Source of the DNA: CAVQUE01 sp046290435
GTDB taxonomy: Bacteria > Actinomycetota > Acidimicrobiia > Acidimicrobiales > UBA8592
Length of the DNA: 61,835 nucleotides
Direction: 5' to 3'
NCBI GenBank assembly: GCA_046290435.1
Contig: JBKAGO010000055.1
Location: 1 to 61,835, forward strand
Of this stretch, positions 30,984-40,539 are shown piece by piece (positions within the stretch are counted from its first letter, which is position 1; every line of letters starts with the position of its first letter). Below the pieces are notes generated by a model. It searched no databases. It saw only the letters and a program-made list of their open reading frames with translations, and was not told the origin of the DNA. The position numbers and the translations under genes were made by a program.

Positions 30984-32261
30984 ATGGCGAACATCGCAGT
31001 CATCGGAGCGGGCTATGTCGGTCTCACCACCGCGGCCTGTCTCGCCCACCTCGGCCACGACGTGGTCTGCGCCGACATCGACCAATCCAAGATCGACCTC
31101 CTCAACGCGGGCCGCATCCCCATCCGCGAGGAAGGCCTCGAAGAGATCGTCGTCAACGAGCTCGACTCCGGCCGCCTCCGCTTCGTCCTCGGCGCCGCCA
31201 ACGCCTGCGCGGATGCCGACTACCACTACCTGTGCGTGCCCACACCCTCGGGACCCGACGGCGCGGCCGACCTGACCTACCTCGAAGCCGCAGCCGCCGA
31301 GATCGGCCCCGTCCTGCGCCCCGGCTCGGTCATCGTCAACAAATCCACCGTCCCGGTCGGCACCACCACCGTCGTCGACGACATCATCCGCCGCGACGAC
31401 ATCGCCGTGGTCTCCAACCCCGAGTTCCTGCGCGAAGGCACCGCGGTCCACGACTTCCTCAACCCCGACCGCGTCGTCATCGGCGGCGCCGACCACGACG
31501 CCGCCGTGCGCGTCTCGGGCCTCTACTCCAAGCTCGCCGCCCCCATCGTCATCTGCGACGCCGTCTCGGCCGAACTCATCAAATACGCCTCCAACGCATT
31601 CCTGGCCACCAAGTTGACCTTCGTCAACGAGATGGCCAACCTCTGCGAAAAAGTCGGCGCCGACATCGACGACGTCATGTTGGGCATGGGCTACGACGCC
31701 CGCATCGGCCGCAGCTTCCTCAAACCCGGACCCGGCTGGGGCGGCTCCTGCTTCCCCAAAGACACCGCCGCCATGGTCCGCATCGCCGCCGACGCCGGCG
31801 CCGAACTCGACTTCATCGAACGCGTCATCGCCCTCAACGACCGCCACTTCGACCGCATCGTCGACAAGGTCGAAAAGCTCGCCGGCCGCCCCCTCGACCA
31901 GATCACCGTCGCCGCCTGGGGCATCACCTTCAAAGCCGGCACCGACGACCGCCGCTCCTCCCCCGCCATCGAGGTCATCGGCCGCCTCGTCCAACGTGGC
32001 GCCACCGTCGTCGCGCACGACCCCACCGTCACCGACGCCATCGCCGACCTCCCCGGCGTCACCATCGCCCCCGACCCCTACGCCGCCGCCGACGGCGCCG
32101 ACATCGTCGTCGTCCTCACCGAATGGTCCGAATACCGCTGGCTCGACTACGCCAAGGTCGCCGACGCCATGGCCACCCCGCTCCTCGTCGACGCCCGCAA
32201 CCTGTTGGACCGCTCCACCCTCGTCCGCCACGGCTTCACCACCACCGGCGTCGGCAAGTAA
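30984..32261 (+). CDS. ugd: UDP-glucose 6-dehydrogenase
   Basis: 425 residues, full length. NAD site IAVIGAGYVGL at 4-14, then CADIDQSKI, VPTPSGPDGAADL, STVPVGTT and NPEFLREGTAVHDFLNPDRV. The catalytic Cys is at 256 in GWGGSCFPKD. The C-terminal UDP-binding domain carries WGITFKAGTDDRRSSPA. The enzyme oxidises UDP-glucose twice to UDP-glucuronate with two NAD+, supplying acidic sugar for the exopolysaccharide made by neighbouring genes. GDP-mannose dehydrogenase is a less likely alternative. Cytoplasmic. Its stop is 13 bp from the convergent flippase gene. Confidence 0.92.
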   Translation: MANIAVIGAGYVGLTTAACLAHLGHDVVCADIDQSKIDLLNAGRIPIREEGLEEIVVNELDSGRLRFVLGAANACADADYHYLCVPTPSGPDGAADLTYLEAAAAEIGPVLRPGSVIVNKSTVPVGTTTVVDDIIRRDDIAVVSNPEFLREGTAVHDFLNPDRVVIGGADHDAAVRVSGLYSKLAAPIVICDAVSAELIKYASNAFLATKLTFVNEMANLCEKVGADIDDVMLGMGYDARIGRSFLKPGPGWGGSCFPKDTAAMVRIAADAGAELDFIERVIALNDRHFDRIVDKVEKLAGRPLDQITVAAWGITFKAGTDDRRSSPAIEVIGRLVQRGATVVAHDPTVTDAIADLPGVTIAPDPYAAADGADIVVVLTEWSEYRWLDYAKVADAMATPLLVDARNLLDRSTLVRHGFTTTGVGK

Positions 32262-32274
32262 CTCCCCGCCCGGT

Positions 32275-33564
32275 CTACATGCGGGTCAGCACCGTGGCGT
32301 TGTGGATGCGCTGGGCTCGCAGCAGCGCGATCCAGCCGACGATGACCAGGTAGATCTCCGAGATGATGGTGCCGATGACGGCGCCCTCCCATCCCATCGA
32401 CGGGATCAGCAGCAGGTACATCACCATCGACAGCGCCGCCGACGACAGCACCAGCACGAGCCGGGTGTTGAAGCGGCCCAGACCCATCAGGGCGTTGAAC
32501 GGCACCCCGCTGAGCGCCTGGAACGGCAACCACAGCGTGAGCCATCGGATCATCGTCTCGGATTCCTGGAACTCGCTGCCCAACAGGAAATCGAAGTGCG
32601 GCGCCATGACCCACATGACCATCGCGACCGGCACCACCACGGCGAGGAAGAGCCCGGAATAGCGGACCGCCCGGGTGGTGTGCTGGGACAGGGCATCGTC
32701 GTCGCTGTCGAGGAACCGATGGAACAGCGCCGATTCCATCGACTGGATCGGCACCATCGCGAGCGACGCCACACGGAACGCCGCTCCGTAGTGACCGGCG
32801 TCGGTGTTGAGGCCGTTGGCGTTCAACACGATCTTGTCGCCGTTGACCTGGAAGTTGTTCGCGAACAGCGGCGCACCCATCTGCACCACGCTGGTGACCT
32901 CGGCCGACCCCGGCCCCTCGAGCCGCAGCCGTCGACCCGCCAGGGGAAGCCAGACCAGCACCAGAACGAACATGTAGGCCGTGAAGGCCACGAGCCATCC
33001 GATGGCCAGGTTGCGCACCGTCAAGGAGTCGGTGACGAACAGGCTCGCCAACACGCTGAACCGCACGATGGTGTAGCCGATCTCCACCCGCATCTGACCG
33101 CCCACACCCGCCGGGGCCCGCTGCGATGCGGCCAACACCCGGATCGACGAGCCCACGATCAACTCCGACACCGCGATCGCGACGATCTCGACCAGACCCA
33201 GCGACAACGTCCACGCCGCGACCGCTATGGCCACGAGCGACGACGCCGAGCCGATCAGCAACACCAGACCCCAGAACCGGGCGCTGGCGTCATCGGCGGA
33301 GCGGCCCTCGCGGAAGGTGAACTGCACGACCGAGAGCCCCGCGGCGTACCCGACGGTGCTCAACGGCGTGGTCACTGCGAAGAGGCCGACGTACTCGCCG
33401 TAGCTGCTGGGGCCGAGCTCGCGCCCCAACATGAGGAACGACGCGGCGACGGTGATGACGCCCAGGGCCTGGAGCCCGAGGGTCCAAGCGACGTCCTCTG
33501 CCAGGCCCGGAACGCCGAATCTCCTCGGCGCGCGTCGGATCCTGTCGAGCATCATCGTCCTCAT
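32275..33564 (-). CDS. Polysaccharide flippase (Wzx/MOP family)
   Basis: About 429 residues with 12-14 predicted membrane helices. The opening block LQALGVITVAASFLMLGREL then GPSSYGEYVGLFAVTTPL is the usual start of polysaccharide synthase/Wzx proteins, and the central MGAPLFANNFQVNGDKIVLN matches the mid-domain. It would flip lipid-linked repeat units across the membrane. The start is taken at ATG 33564, with GGCGGAA 9 nt upstream. An upstream in-frame ATG at 33603 is the alternative. It converges with ugd. Confidence 0.83.
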   Translation of the reverse strand: MRTMMLDRIRRAPRRFGVPGLAEDVAWTLGLQALGVITVAASFLMLGRELGPSSYGEYVGLFAVTTPLSTVGYAAGLSVVQFTFREGRSADDASARFWGLVLLIGSASSLVAIAVAAWTLSLGLVEIVAIAVSELIVGSSIRVLAASQRAPAGVGGQMRVEIGYTIVRFSVLASLFVTDSLTVRNLAIGWLVAFTAYMFVLVLVWLPLAGRRLRLEGPGSAEVTSVVQMGAPLFANNFQVNGDKIVLNANGLNTDAGHYGAAFRVASLAMVPIQSMESALFHRFLDSDDDALSQHTTRAVRYSGLFLAVVVPVAMVMWVMAPHFDFLLGSEFQESETMIRWLTLWLPFQALSGVPFNALMGLGRFNTRLVLVLSSAALSMVMYLLLIPSMGWEGAVIGTIISEIYLVIVGWIALLRAQRIHNATVLTRM

Positions 33565-33666
33565 AATCGGAAGTTCCGCCGCATCGATGAGCATAGGGCC
33601 CACGTGCTAGACCGGTGGGCCACACCGGCGCCGAAAGAGGCGCCCGGCCCAAGCCCGAGGTGCACC

Positions 33667-34146
33667 ATGCCCAGTTCCGGTGACGACTACACCGAGATCG
33701 CCCAACTCCTGCACACCTACGCCGACGCCGTCGTGCACCGCAACGGGGTCCAGTGGACCTCGACGTGGGCGCCCGACGCCGTGTGGGACCTCGGCGGAGG
33801 CCGCTACGTCGAGGGCATCGATGCCATCAGAGAACTCTGGTACGGCGCGATGGGCACCTTCTCGGCCACCGTGCAGACCGTGCTGAACGGCACCGTCGAC
33901 GTCGCCGACGACGGACAGAGCGCCACCGGACGCTGGTACATCCAGGAACACATCCTGCGCGCCAACGGCGAGACGGGCATCTTGTTGGCGCACTACGACG
34001 ACGCCTACACCCGCGTCGACGGCCGCTGGAAGTTCGCCCGCCGCTTCCTGCAGCCCCACTACCAAGGGGCACAGGACCTCTCCGCACCGTTCAAGTGCAC
34101 CGCAGAGGCCCTGAAGGAACGAGGCGTCGACGGCGTCGACGTCTGA
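33667..34146 (+). CDS. SnoaL-like / NTF2-fold protein
   Basis: 159 residues: YTEIAQLLHTYADAVVHRNG, WAPDAVWDLGGGRYVEG and a C-terminal WKFARRFLQPHY. This is the cone-shaped NTF2/SnoaL-like_4 pattern found in dehydratases, isomerases and dioxygenase small subunits. The HTYADAVVHRN stretch often supplies the Asp of the active pocket. It precedes the LLM oxidoreductase on the same strand by about 90 bp, possibly one operon. Substrate unknown. Confidence 0.78.
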   Translation: MPSSGDDYTEIAQLLHTYADAVVHRNGVQWTSTWAPDAVWDLGGGRYVEGIDAIRELWYGAMGTFSATVQTVLNGTVDVADDGQSATGRWYIQEHILRANGETGILLAHYDDAYTRVDGRWKFARRFLQPHYQGAQDLSAPFKCTAEALKERGVDGVDV

Positions 34147-34233
34147 TCACCCCGCCGACCCGGCGGAACACCCAGAGAACACCCAGAGAACACCACCGAC
34201 AGCATCAACCGAGAGAACGAGGAAGCAGCAGCC

Positions 34234-35265
34234 ATGAAGGTCGACGGAGGACTCGGGCTCACCCCCGACATCGCCGCAATCACCGCCAACGCCAAGGCCC
34301 AGGAGGCCGCCGGTTACGACGGCGTCTGGACCGCCGAGACGGCGCACGACCCCTTCTTCCCCCTGGTGGTAGCCGCCGGGGCGACCGAACGCCTCGAGCT
34401 GGGGACCTCCATCGCCGTGGCGTTCGCCCGGAACCCGATGATCCTGGCCAACATCGCCTGGGACCTCCAGGCCCTCAGCAAGGGCCGCTTCATCCTCGGC
34501 CTGGGCAGCCAGATCAAGCCCCACATCACCAAGCGGTTCTCGATGGAGTGGTCCAAGCCCGCGGCACGCATGAAGGAGATGGTCTCGGCCATGCGCGCCA
34601 TCTGGCACACCTGGGAGACCGGCGACAAGCTCGAGTTCCGCGGCGAGTTCTACACCCACACGCTGATGACGCCGTTCTTCACGCCCGACAAGGCCGACCT
34701 CGGCGACTTCGGCGTCCCCAAGATCTACCTGGCAGGCGTGGGCGAGCTCATGACCGAGGTCGCCGGCGAGGTGTGCGACGGCTTCATCGCCCACGGGTTC
34801 ACCACCGAGAAGTACCTGCGCGAGGTCACCCTGCCGGCGCTGACCCGTGGGCGGGAGAAGGCGGGCAAGCCCCTCGAGGGTCTCGAGATCAGCGGCCCGT
34901 TCTTCGTCGTCACCGGCACCAACGACGAGGAGATGGCCAAGGCCGACCAGGCCACCCGTCAGCAGATCGCCTTCTACGGATCGACCCCCGCCTATCGCGG
35001 CGTGCTCGACATCCACGGCTGGGGCGGCCTCCAAGAGGAGCTCAACACGTTGTCCAAGCAGGGCAAGTGGGTCGAGATGGGCGAGAAGATCGACGACGAG
35101 ATCCTCAACACCTTCGCCGTCGTCGCCGAGCCCGACAAGGTCGCCGCCGAGCTGTCGCTGCGCTACGGCGACGTCATCGACCGCCTGAGCTTCTACGCCC
35201 CGGGCCAGTCCAACCCCGAGTCCTGGCGCCAGGTCATGGCCGACCTCAAGGCCGTCGGCAAGTAA
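34234..35265 (+). CDS. LLM-class F420-dependent oxidoreductase (TIGR03617-like)
   Basis: 343 residues with the luciferase-like TIM-barrel pattern: EAAGYDGVWTAETAHDPF, LELGTSIAVAFARNPM, LSKGRFILGLGSQIKPH, then RMKEMVSAMRAIWHTW and IYLAGVGELMTEVAGEVCDG. This matches the actinobacterial TIGR03617 family as I know it. F420 as cofactor is expected from the family, not visible directly. GAGGAAG lies 8 nt before the ATG. It is probably co-transcribed with the SnoaL-like gene, a common pairing in catabolic or steroid-related regions. Confidence 0.85.
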   Translation: MKVDGGLGLTPDIAAITANAKAQEAAGYDGVWTAETAHDPFFPLVVAAGATERLELGTSIAVAFARNPMILANIAWDLQALSKGRFILGLGSQIKPHITKRFSMEWSKPAARMKEMVSAMRAIWHTWETGDKLEFRGEFYTHTLMTPFFTPDKADLGDFGVPKIYLAGVGELMTEVAGEVCDGFIAHGFTTEKYLREVTLPALTRGREKAGKPLEGLEISGPFFVVTGTNDEEMAKADQATRQQIAFYGSTPAYRGVLDIHGWGGLQEELNTLSKQGKWVEMGEKIDDEILNTFAVVAEPDKVAAELSLRYGDVIDRLSFYAPGQSNPESWRQVMADLKAVGK

Positions 35266-35277
35266 CAGGGGCTCCAG

Positions 35278-36033
35278 CTACGCGAAGCCGATCAGGATCT
35301 CCTCGTCGTCGAAGTTGCAGGCTCGGTCGAGGCTGTGCGGAAGGGCGGGGGGATCATCGGTGAACGCGCCATGGCGCGAGAAGGTGATCTCGAGCACCAG
35401 CGGGAGGCCGTCGTCGGTCATCGGCGAATGATTGTTCGCGTGGATGTGGGCGATCTCGAGTTCGAACGCGCGAACGAACTCGAGGAGGCGATCGATGTGC
35501 AGATCGACGTCGTGGAATTCGGCCACGAACGCAGTGATCATGTGTTGGCAGGCCAAGATGTCGTCGAGGCAACGATATTCGGACCCCTCGATGTCCATCT
35601 TGACGAAGACATCGGTGTCGACGGGGAGGTCCTCCATCACTTCTCGCATCGACACGTGCACGCCGCCTGCGTCGAGGCCGACGAACTTCTTGTGCAACAC
35701 ATTGGGTTCGGAGAAGAAGCGGTTGAGTGACCGGTACCGGAACGGTGTCACGAGCGCCTTGCCGATCTCACGCTGGAACAGCGCCGCCACCGAGTGCTTC
35801 ACGAACAGCTTGAAATTGGTCGATGCGTCGTACGCGATGATGGGAACGGGGTTGCGATCGTGGAAGTCCATCTCGAACGCCCAGTCGGTGTTGATGCCGA
35901 ATCCCAGCAGCAGCTTCGACCGGCTGACGTCGGCCGCGGAGACCAGATAGCCGCCGTCGCTCTCCACCCCGAGCCGGATGAGGTCATTGCAGGCCCGGAA
36001 CCGGAGATCGGCGGGTAGCACTGAAGTCTTCAC
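35278..36033 (-). CDS. FkbM-family methyltransferase-like protein
   Basis: 251 residues from GTG 36033, which has an excellent AGGAGA site 8 nt away. An open frame 12 codons longer lacks one. The family mark DTDVFVKMDIEGSEY is near residue 150, with LLGFGINTDWAFEMDF near residue 35 where SAM-binding glycines would be (only GFG remains, weaker than usual). FkbM-type enzymes O-methylate sugars or other hydroxyls. Here the target is probably a glycan residue, an inference from the surrounding locus. Convergent with the LLM gene. Confidence 0.75.
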   Translation of the reverse strand: MKTSVLPADLRFRACNDLIRLGVESDGGYLVSAADVSRSKLLLGFGINTDWAFEMDFHDRNPVPIIAYDASTNFKLFVKHSVAALFQREIGKALVTPFRYRSLNRFFSEPNVLHKKFVGLDAGGVHVSMREVMEDLPVDTDVFVKMDIEGSEYRCLDDILACQHMITAFVAEFHDVDLHIDRLLEFVRAFELEIAHIHANNHSPMTDDGLPLVLEITFSRHGAFTDDPPALPHSLDRACNFDDEEILIGFA

Positions 36034-36267
36034 GTGGTCTCTCTCCTGCCCGAGCGATGTGCGGGGCACAGCGCTCGATGGGCGGTTGATCGGTACTCGA
36101 TGGGTCCTTGATCGGTCGGTGGAGCCACAGGGCTCATGCGGGGCGGGTGACCTGCCGACAGGAAGACCGACGAGTCGCTCGACGTCGGCACCACCGATCC
36201 ATCGGCCATTGCGCCATGCAAATTACGGTTACCGACAAGTGCAGCTCCCATCAACTGTGGAGGCGAA

Positions 36268-37854
36268 ATGATCGAAGACGCACGCGAGGTGCCCTCCGGG
36301 ACCACGATCGAGACCGAGGTGTGTGTCATCGGCGGAGGCGCCGCAGGCATCACCTTGGCCCGTGAGTTCATCGACGCCGGCTTCCGCGTGACGCTGTTGG
36401 AGAGTGGTGCGGACAAGCCCGACGAAGCCACCCAGGAGCTCTATGCCGGGAGCGACGTCGGGCGCCCCTACGAGATCTTCCCGACATCGCGCTTTCGCTA
36501 CCTGGGCGGCACCACCAACGGGTGGGGCGGCGCATGGTGCGACCTGCCGAGCCCGCTCGATTTCGAGGCACGCGACGGCGTTCCCCATTCGGGTTGGCCG
36601 TTCTCGCTCTCCGATCTCGAGCCGTGGTACCGCAGAGCCCAGCCGATCCTGCGACTCGGCGAGTACGGCTATTCGCTGCCGGAGTGGGGCATCGAGCCGA
36701 CCGACATCCCCGAACCCTTCAAGGGTCCCCACATCATCACCCGGGTCCTGCAGCAGGCCCCGCAGAACCGGTTCGGCGAGACATACCGGGCGGAGCTGGA
36801 CCAGGCACGGAACCTGACCGTCTACCTCAATGCGAACGCCCTGGCGCTCCAGACGAACGAGAGCGGCACGCAGGTCGAAGAGGTCGAGGTCGGCGTGCTC
36901 CCCAACGGCCGCTTCACCGTCCGCGCCCGCATCTACGTCCTGTCGTGCGGCGGCATCGAGAACGCCCGCCTGCTCCTGCTGTCGGACAACGGCAACGGCG
37001 TCGGCCTCGGAAACCAGAACGACCTGGTCGGCCGCTTCTTCATGCTGCACCTCGAATACGAGGGCGGCACGATACACGTGGATGATCCTTCGGTGGACCT
37101 CGGCTTCCAGACCGGCGAGCAGGGTGCGACCTACGAGCGATCCGGCACGAAACGGCGCTATCTGACCTACGTCAGCCTCTCCGACGAGACCCGGCGCCGA
37201 CAGGACCTGCCCGCAGTTCGCTTCCGGTTCCAATACCCCCGGCCACCCGAGATGGACCTCCTGTGGGATCTGCGTCAACGGCGAGTGGCGCGAGAGGATC
37301 TTGCGCACACGCTGTCCAAGGTCATCAAGAAGACACCGAGCATGGCGGCCTACACCGCACGTCGCGTGATCCATGGCCGCATCCAGCCGCCGACACCTCC
37401 GGTGGACATTCCCCTGCGCTGCACGGCCGAACAGATGCCCAATCCCAACAGCCGGATCACCCTCGGCGACGACCTCGATGCGTTCGGCCTGCGGCGGGTG
37501 AAGGTCGACTGGCAGCTGATGGACGAGGACCAGCGCGGCATCGTCGAAGCCGACACGCTGATGAAGCAAGAGCTGACCCGAAGCGGCTTCGGCAAGCTCG
37601 AGTCCGAGGTCACCGCAGGCGAGGACGGCTGGCCTCCCGGCATGCGCGGCGACCAGCACCACATCGGCACGACCCGCATGCACCGCGATCCCAAGCAGGG
37701 CGTGGTGGACGAGCACTGCCGCGTGCACGGCGTCGACAACGTCTACGTGGCGAGTTGCTCGCTGTTCCCCACGGGCGGGACGTTCAACCCCACGCTCACC
37801 ATCCTGGCGCTGTCGCTACGCGTGGCGGACCACATCAAGCAACGCCTCGCCTGA
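36268..37854 (+). CDS. GMC-family FAD-dependent oxidoreductase
   Basis: 528 residues. The FAD ADP-binding motif CVIGGGAAGITLAREF is at 19-34, TLLESG follows, then YLGGTTNGWGGAWCDL, the GMC signature region. The C-terminal domain has QHHIGTTRMHRDP and ends with VYVASCSLFPTGGTFNPTLT, holding the His/Asn pair of GMC enzymes. Such oxidases/dehydrogenases act on alcohol groups of sugars or other substrates. Several exopolysaccharide clusters carry one next to glycosyltransferases. GGAGG is placed 4 nt before the ATG. The 234-bp upstream region has two TTGATCGGT direct repeats. Confidence 0.86.
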   Translation: MIEDAREVPSGTTIETEVCVIGGGAAGITLAREFIDAGFRVTLLESGADKPDEATQELYAGSDVGRPYEIFPTSRFRYLGGTTNGWGGAWCDLPSPLDFEARDGVPHSGWPFSLSDLEPWYRRAQPILRLGEYGYSLPEWGIEPTDIPEPFKGPHIITRVLQQAPQNRFGETYRAELDQARNLTVYLNANALALQTNESGTQVEEVEVGVLPNGRFTVRARIYVLSCGGIENARLLLLSDNGNGVGLGNQNDLVGRFFMLHLEYEGGTIHVDDPSVDLGFQTGEQGATYERSGTKRRYLTYVSLSDETRRRQDLPAVRFRFQYPRPPEMDLLWDLRQRRVAREDLAHTLSKVIKKTPSMAAYTARRVIHGRIQPPTPPVDIPLRCTAEQMPNPNSRITLGDDLDAFGLRRVKVDWQLMDEDQRGIVEADTLMKQELTRSGFGKLESEVTAGEDGWPPGMRGDQHHIGTTRMHRDPKQGVVDEHCRVHGVDNVYVASCSLFPTGGTFNPTLTILALSLRVADHIKQRLA

Positions 37855-37870
37855 GGTTGCCGACCGGCGG

Positions 37871-38827
37871 TCACGAAGCTGCGGCTGCGCGTCCCGGGAC
37901 CATCTTCCAGAAGGCGTTCTTCACGCGCTGCTCGCGCTCGTAGTGCTGCCGGGTGAGCTCGACATAGGCAGGGCCCTCGGTCGGGCCACAGACATCGTTG
38001 CCGTGCTCGCGCACGCTGCCGTCGGCGAGACCGGCCTGAACCCACCATTTCGACGGTCCGCTGACATGGATGCACTTGAGCTCGGAGAACGGCTCGAGAC
38101 GCAGCGTCCAGCGCCCCGGCATGCCGGCCGCCACGGCGAGCCGCTTGGCTCGCCCCCGCTCCCAGCACCGCCACGCCGACGGATCCAGATGCCGTCCGCC
38201 CATGCGCATCGCCATGGCCGACCAGACGATCGCCTCGATGTGCATGAAGGGATGGAACCGTTCGGCGACCAGGTCCGAGACCACCCGGTTCAGCCAGTCG
38301 GGATCCACGGCCCCGGCGCGCAGTTGGGCGACACCGATGTCGACATGGTTGGCGAGGCGGACGCCCTGGTCGAACGCCATGCGGACCGCGTCGGGCGGCA
38401 GGAGGCAGTTCGGCCCCTGACGCATCATCATCACGCCGTCGGCTGGGGTGGGTTCGAAATCGAATCGGTTGGGGAAGAACAGATCCGGATCGGCGACGAT
38501 GATCTCGTCGTCGGGCTCACTCAGCGCCAGCGGATCGATGATCTTGCGCCAGCAGGGATGGCCCGCGTGGAGTCCTCGCAGGCCCTCCAGGCCCGGGAAC
38601 TGCGACGCGATCCGGTCTGCCACCTCCGCCTCGTCGATGACATCGATCTCGGCTCGGCCCGGCACGATGTACCTGGCGGTCTCCTCTGCGAGGATCCGCT
38701 GCTCGGCGGCATCATCGGCGATCAGGCGCAGATGGACGGGCTCGACGGAATTGGCCAGCATCGTCCGGATACACGGATGCGCATAGGGCAGCGCGCTCGA
38801 AGGCATCAGGATGAAAACACGTCTCAT
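37871..38827 (-). CDS. Hypothetical protein, possible GT-A type glycosyltransferase
   Basis: 318 residues from ATG 38827 (MRRVFILMPSSALPYAHPCI). The segment LALSEPDDEIIVADPDLFFP near residue 100 has the strand-DxD arrangement of GT-A glycosyltransferases (DPDLFFPN as the metal-binding DxD). HPCWRKIIDP just before and the conserved HPFMHIEAIVWSAMAMRMG later also fit that fold loosely. No family is recognised with confidence. Location inside the exopolysaccharide locus supports a sugar-related role. It is divergent from the GT4 gene at 38998. Confidence 0.55.
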   Translation of the reverse strand: MRRVFILMPSSALPYAHPCIRTMLANSVEPVHLRLIADDAAEQRILAEETARYIVPGRAEIDVIDEAEVADRIASQFPGLEGLRGLHAGHPCWRKIIDPLALSEPDDEIIVADPDLFFPNRFDFEPTPADGVMMMRQGPNCLLPPDAVRMAFDQGVRLANHVDIGVAQLRAGAVDPDWLNRVVSDLVAERFHPFMHIEAIVWSAMAMRMGGRHLDPSAWRCWERGRAKRLAVAAGMPGRWTLRLEPFSELKCIHVSGPSKWWVQAGLADGSVREHGNDVCGPTEGPAYVELTRQHYEREQRVKNAFWKMVPGRAAAAS

Positions 38828-38997
38828 GAGTTCGGCTTTCCTCCCCGGCACGAGGCCTTCGTGCGGTGACGGTACCGCTGTTCCCTATCGGCGATGGTGA
38901 TCGACCACCCAGGGTGGTGCCGAAGCCCGGGTCGAACGACCCATCTCCCGGCCCCGGCAATGAGAGGTAGCCTGGCCACCGAGTAGGGGTTCGGCTC

Positions 38998-40341
38998 ATG
39001 GGTGGGAGCGGATTGTTGGTGTGGTCGGCGGGAACTGATGTCCGGGCGTACGACAGCGGCAGTGGCGTGATCGAAGCGCCACTGAAGATCCTCATCGTCG
39101 CCCAGAACGCCTCGACGGTCTACGGAGGCGAAGCGGTGCTTCCGGTGCATTACTTCCGGGGCCTGCGAGCGCGGGGCCATTCGGTGAAGCTCATCGCCCA
39201 CGAGCGCAACCGAGCCGATCTCGAAGCCCACTTCGGCGCGGGATGCGAAGCGCTGCACTTCATTCCCGACACCAGGTTGCACCGCCTCATCTGGCGGCTC
39301 GGTGTCGGGTTTCCGGCCAAGATCGAAGAAGCGCTGTTCGGCAACCTGATGAACCTCCTCAACGAGGTGCACCAGAAGCGGTTGATCCGCGAGCTGGTCG
39401 CGGCCGGGGAGGTGGACGTCATCCATCAGCCCATGCCGGTGTCGCCGAAGGCCCCGTCGTCCATCCACGGATTCGGGGTGCCGGTCATCGTGGGGCCGAT
39501 GAACGGCGGGATGACCTGGCCCGACGGCTACGACGATTTCCAGCGCCGATCCGAGCGGCTGTTCGCCCACGCCGGTCGGGCGCTGTCGGCCGTCGTCCAC
39601 CGGCTGATCCCGGGCAAGCGTCGGGCGGCCGCCCTGGTGGTCGCCAACGAACGCACCCGGGCCGCGCTGCCGCCTGGCTCGAGCCCCAATGTGATCGAGT
39701 TGGTCGAAAACGGTGTCGACCTGTCGACCTGGCACGGCGATCGGCTCGCGTCGGGGTCGGGATCCGAGGACCTGGTGCTGGTCTTCATGGGTCGCCTCGT
39801 GGCCTGGAAAGCGCTCGACGTGACGCTGCACGCGCTGCGCCTCGCCCTCGACGACGGCGTACGGGTCCGGCTGGAGGTCCTGGGCGACGGCAAGGAACGC
39901 CGACGCCTGGAAGAACTCGCAGCCGGCCTCGGACTGGCGGACCATGTGCAGTTCCATGGCTTCATGCCCCAGGCCGAATGCGTGGAGATACTGGCTCGCG
40001 CCGACGCCCTCATCTTGAACTCGCTCTATGAGTGCGGCGGTGCCGTCGTGCTCGAGGCCATGAGCATGGGGCTTCCGGTGATCGGCCCCGACTGGGGAGG
40101 CCCGGCGGACTACCTCGACGAGACCTGCGGCATCCTCGTGCATCCGAGCCCACGCGACACCTATGCCGCCCGGATCGCCGAAGCGATCGGCGTGCTCGCC
40201 GCGGATCCCGATCGTCGTGTCCGGATGGGCCGCGCGGGAGCGGCACGGGTCCGCCGCGACTTCGACTGGGACGTGAAGGTCGACCAGATGGTCTCCATCT
40301 ACCGCGCCGCCCTGGGCCAGCAGGCTCGTCGCGCCGGCTGA
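38998..40341 (+). CDS. Glycosyltransferase family 4
   Basis: 447 residues with the GT-B layout. The N-terminal domain starts LKILIVAQNASTVYGGEAV (glycine loop for the acceptor side). The linker has VELVENGVDLSTW. The C-terminal GT4 domain has LVFMGRLVAWKALDV and the E-x7-E motif near residue 345 in ECGGAVVLEAMSMGLPVIG. Retaining glycosyl transfer from a nucleotide sugar is expected. Sugar unknown. About 25 residues precede the first strand, so a later start (GTG 39068) is possible. A close relative in layout follows at 40540. Confidence 0.85.
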   Translation: MGGSGLLVWSAGTDVRAYDSGSGVIEAPLKILIVAQNASTVYGGEAVLPVHYFRGLRARGHSVKLIAHERNRADLEAHFGAGCEALHFIPDTRLHRLIWRLGVGFPAKIEEALFGNLMNLLNEVHQKRLIRELVAAGEVDVIHQPMPVSPKAPSSIHGFGVPVIVGPMNGGMTWPDGYDDFQRRSERLFAHAGRALSAVVHRLIPGKRRAAALVVANERTRAALPPGSSPNVIELVENGVDLSTWHGDRLASGSGSEDLVLVFMGRLVAWKALDVTLHALRLALDDGVRVRLEVLGDGKERRRLEELAAGLGLADHVQFHGFMPQAECVEILARADALILNSLYECGGAVVLEAMSMGLPVIGPDWGGPADYLDETCGILVHPSPRDTYAARIAEAIGVLAADPDRRVRMGRAGAARVRRDFDWDVKVDQMVSIYRAALGQQARRAG

Positions 40342-40539
40342 GAAGCCTGCCACCGACGAGCCCGCCCGTGGTCGAGAGCAGGTACGGGGCGAGAAACCGG
40401 CCCGTCAGGAGGCGGTCAGGAACGAGACCTCCAGTTCGGTATCATCACCGAACGCGCTGACCTCTACGGTGGCGGCAGCGTTGAGCGGGAGCAACACGGC
40501 GGCGGCTTCATCCCCAGCATCCGAGGAACTTCTTCCCCC

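Noticed and set aside
30231..32231. Minus-strand 666-codon frame opposite ugd
   Set aside because: Shadow of ugd; the plus strand carries all UDP-glucose dehydrogenase motifs.
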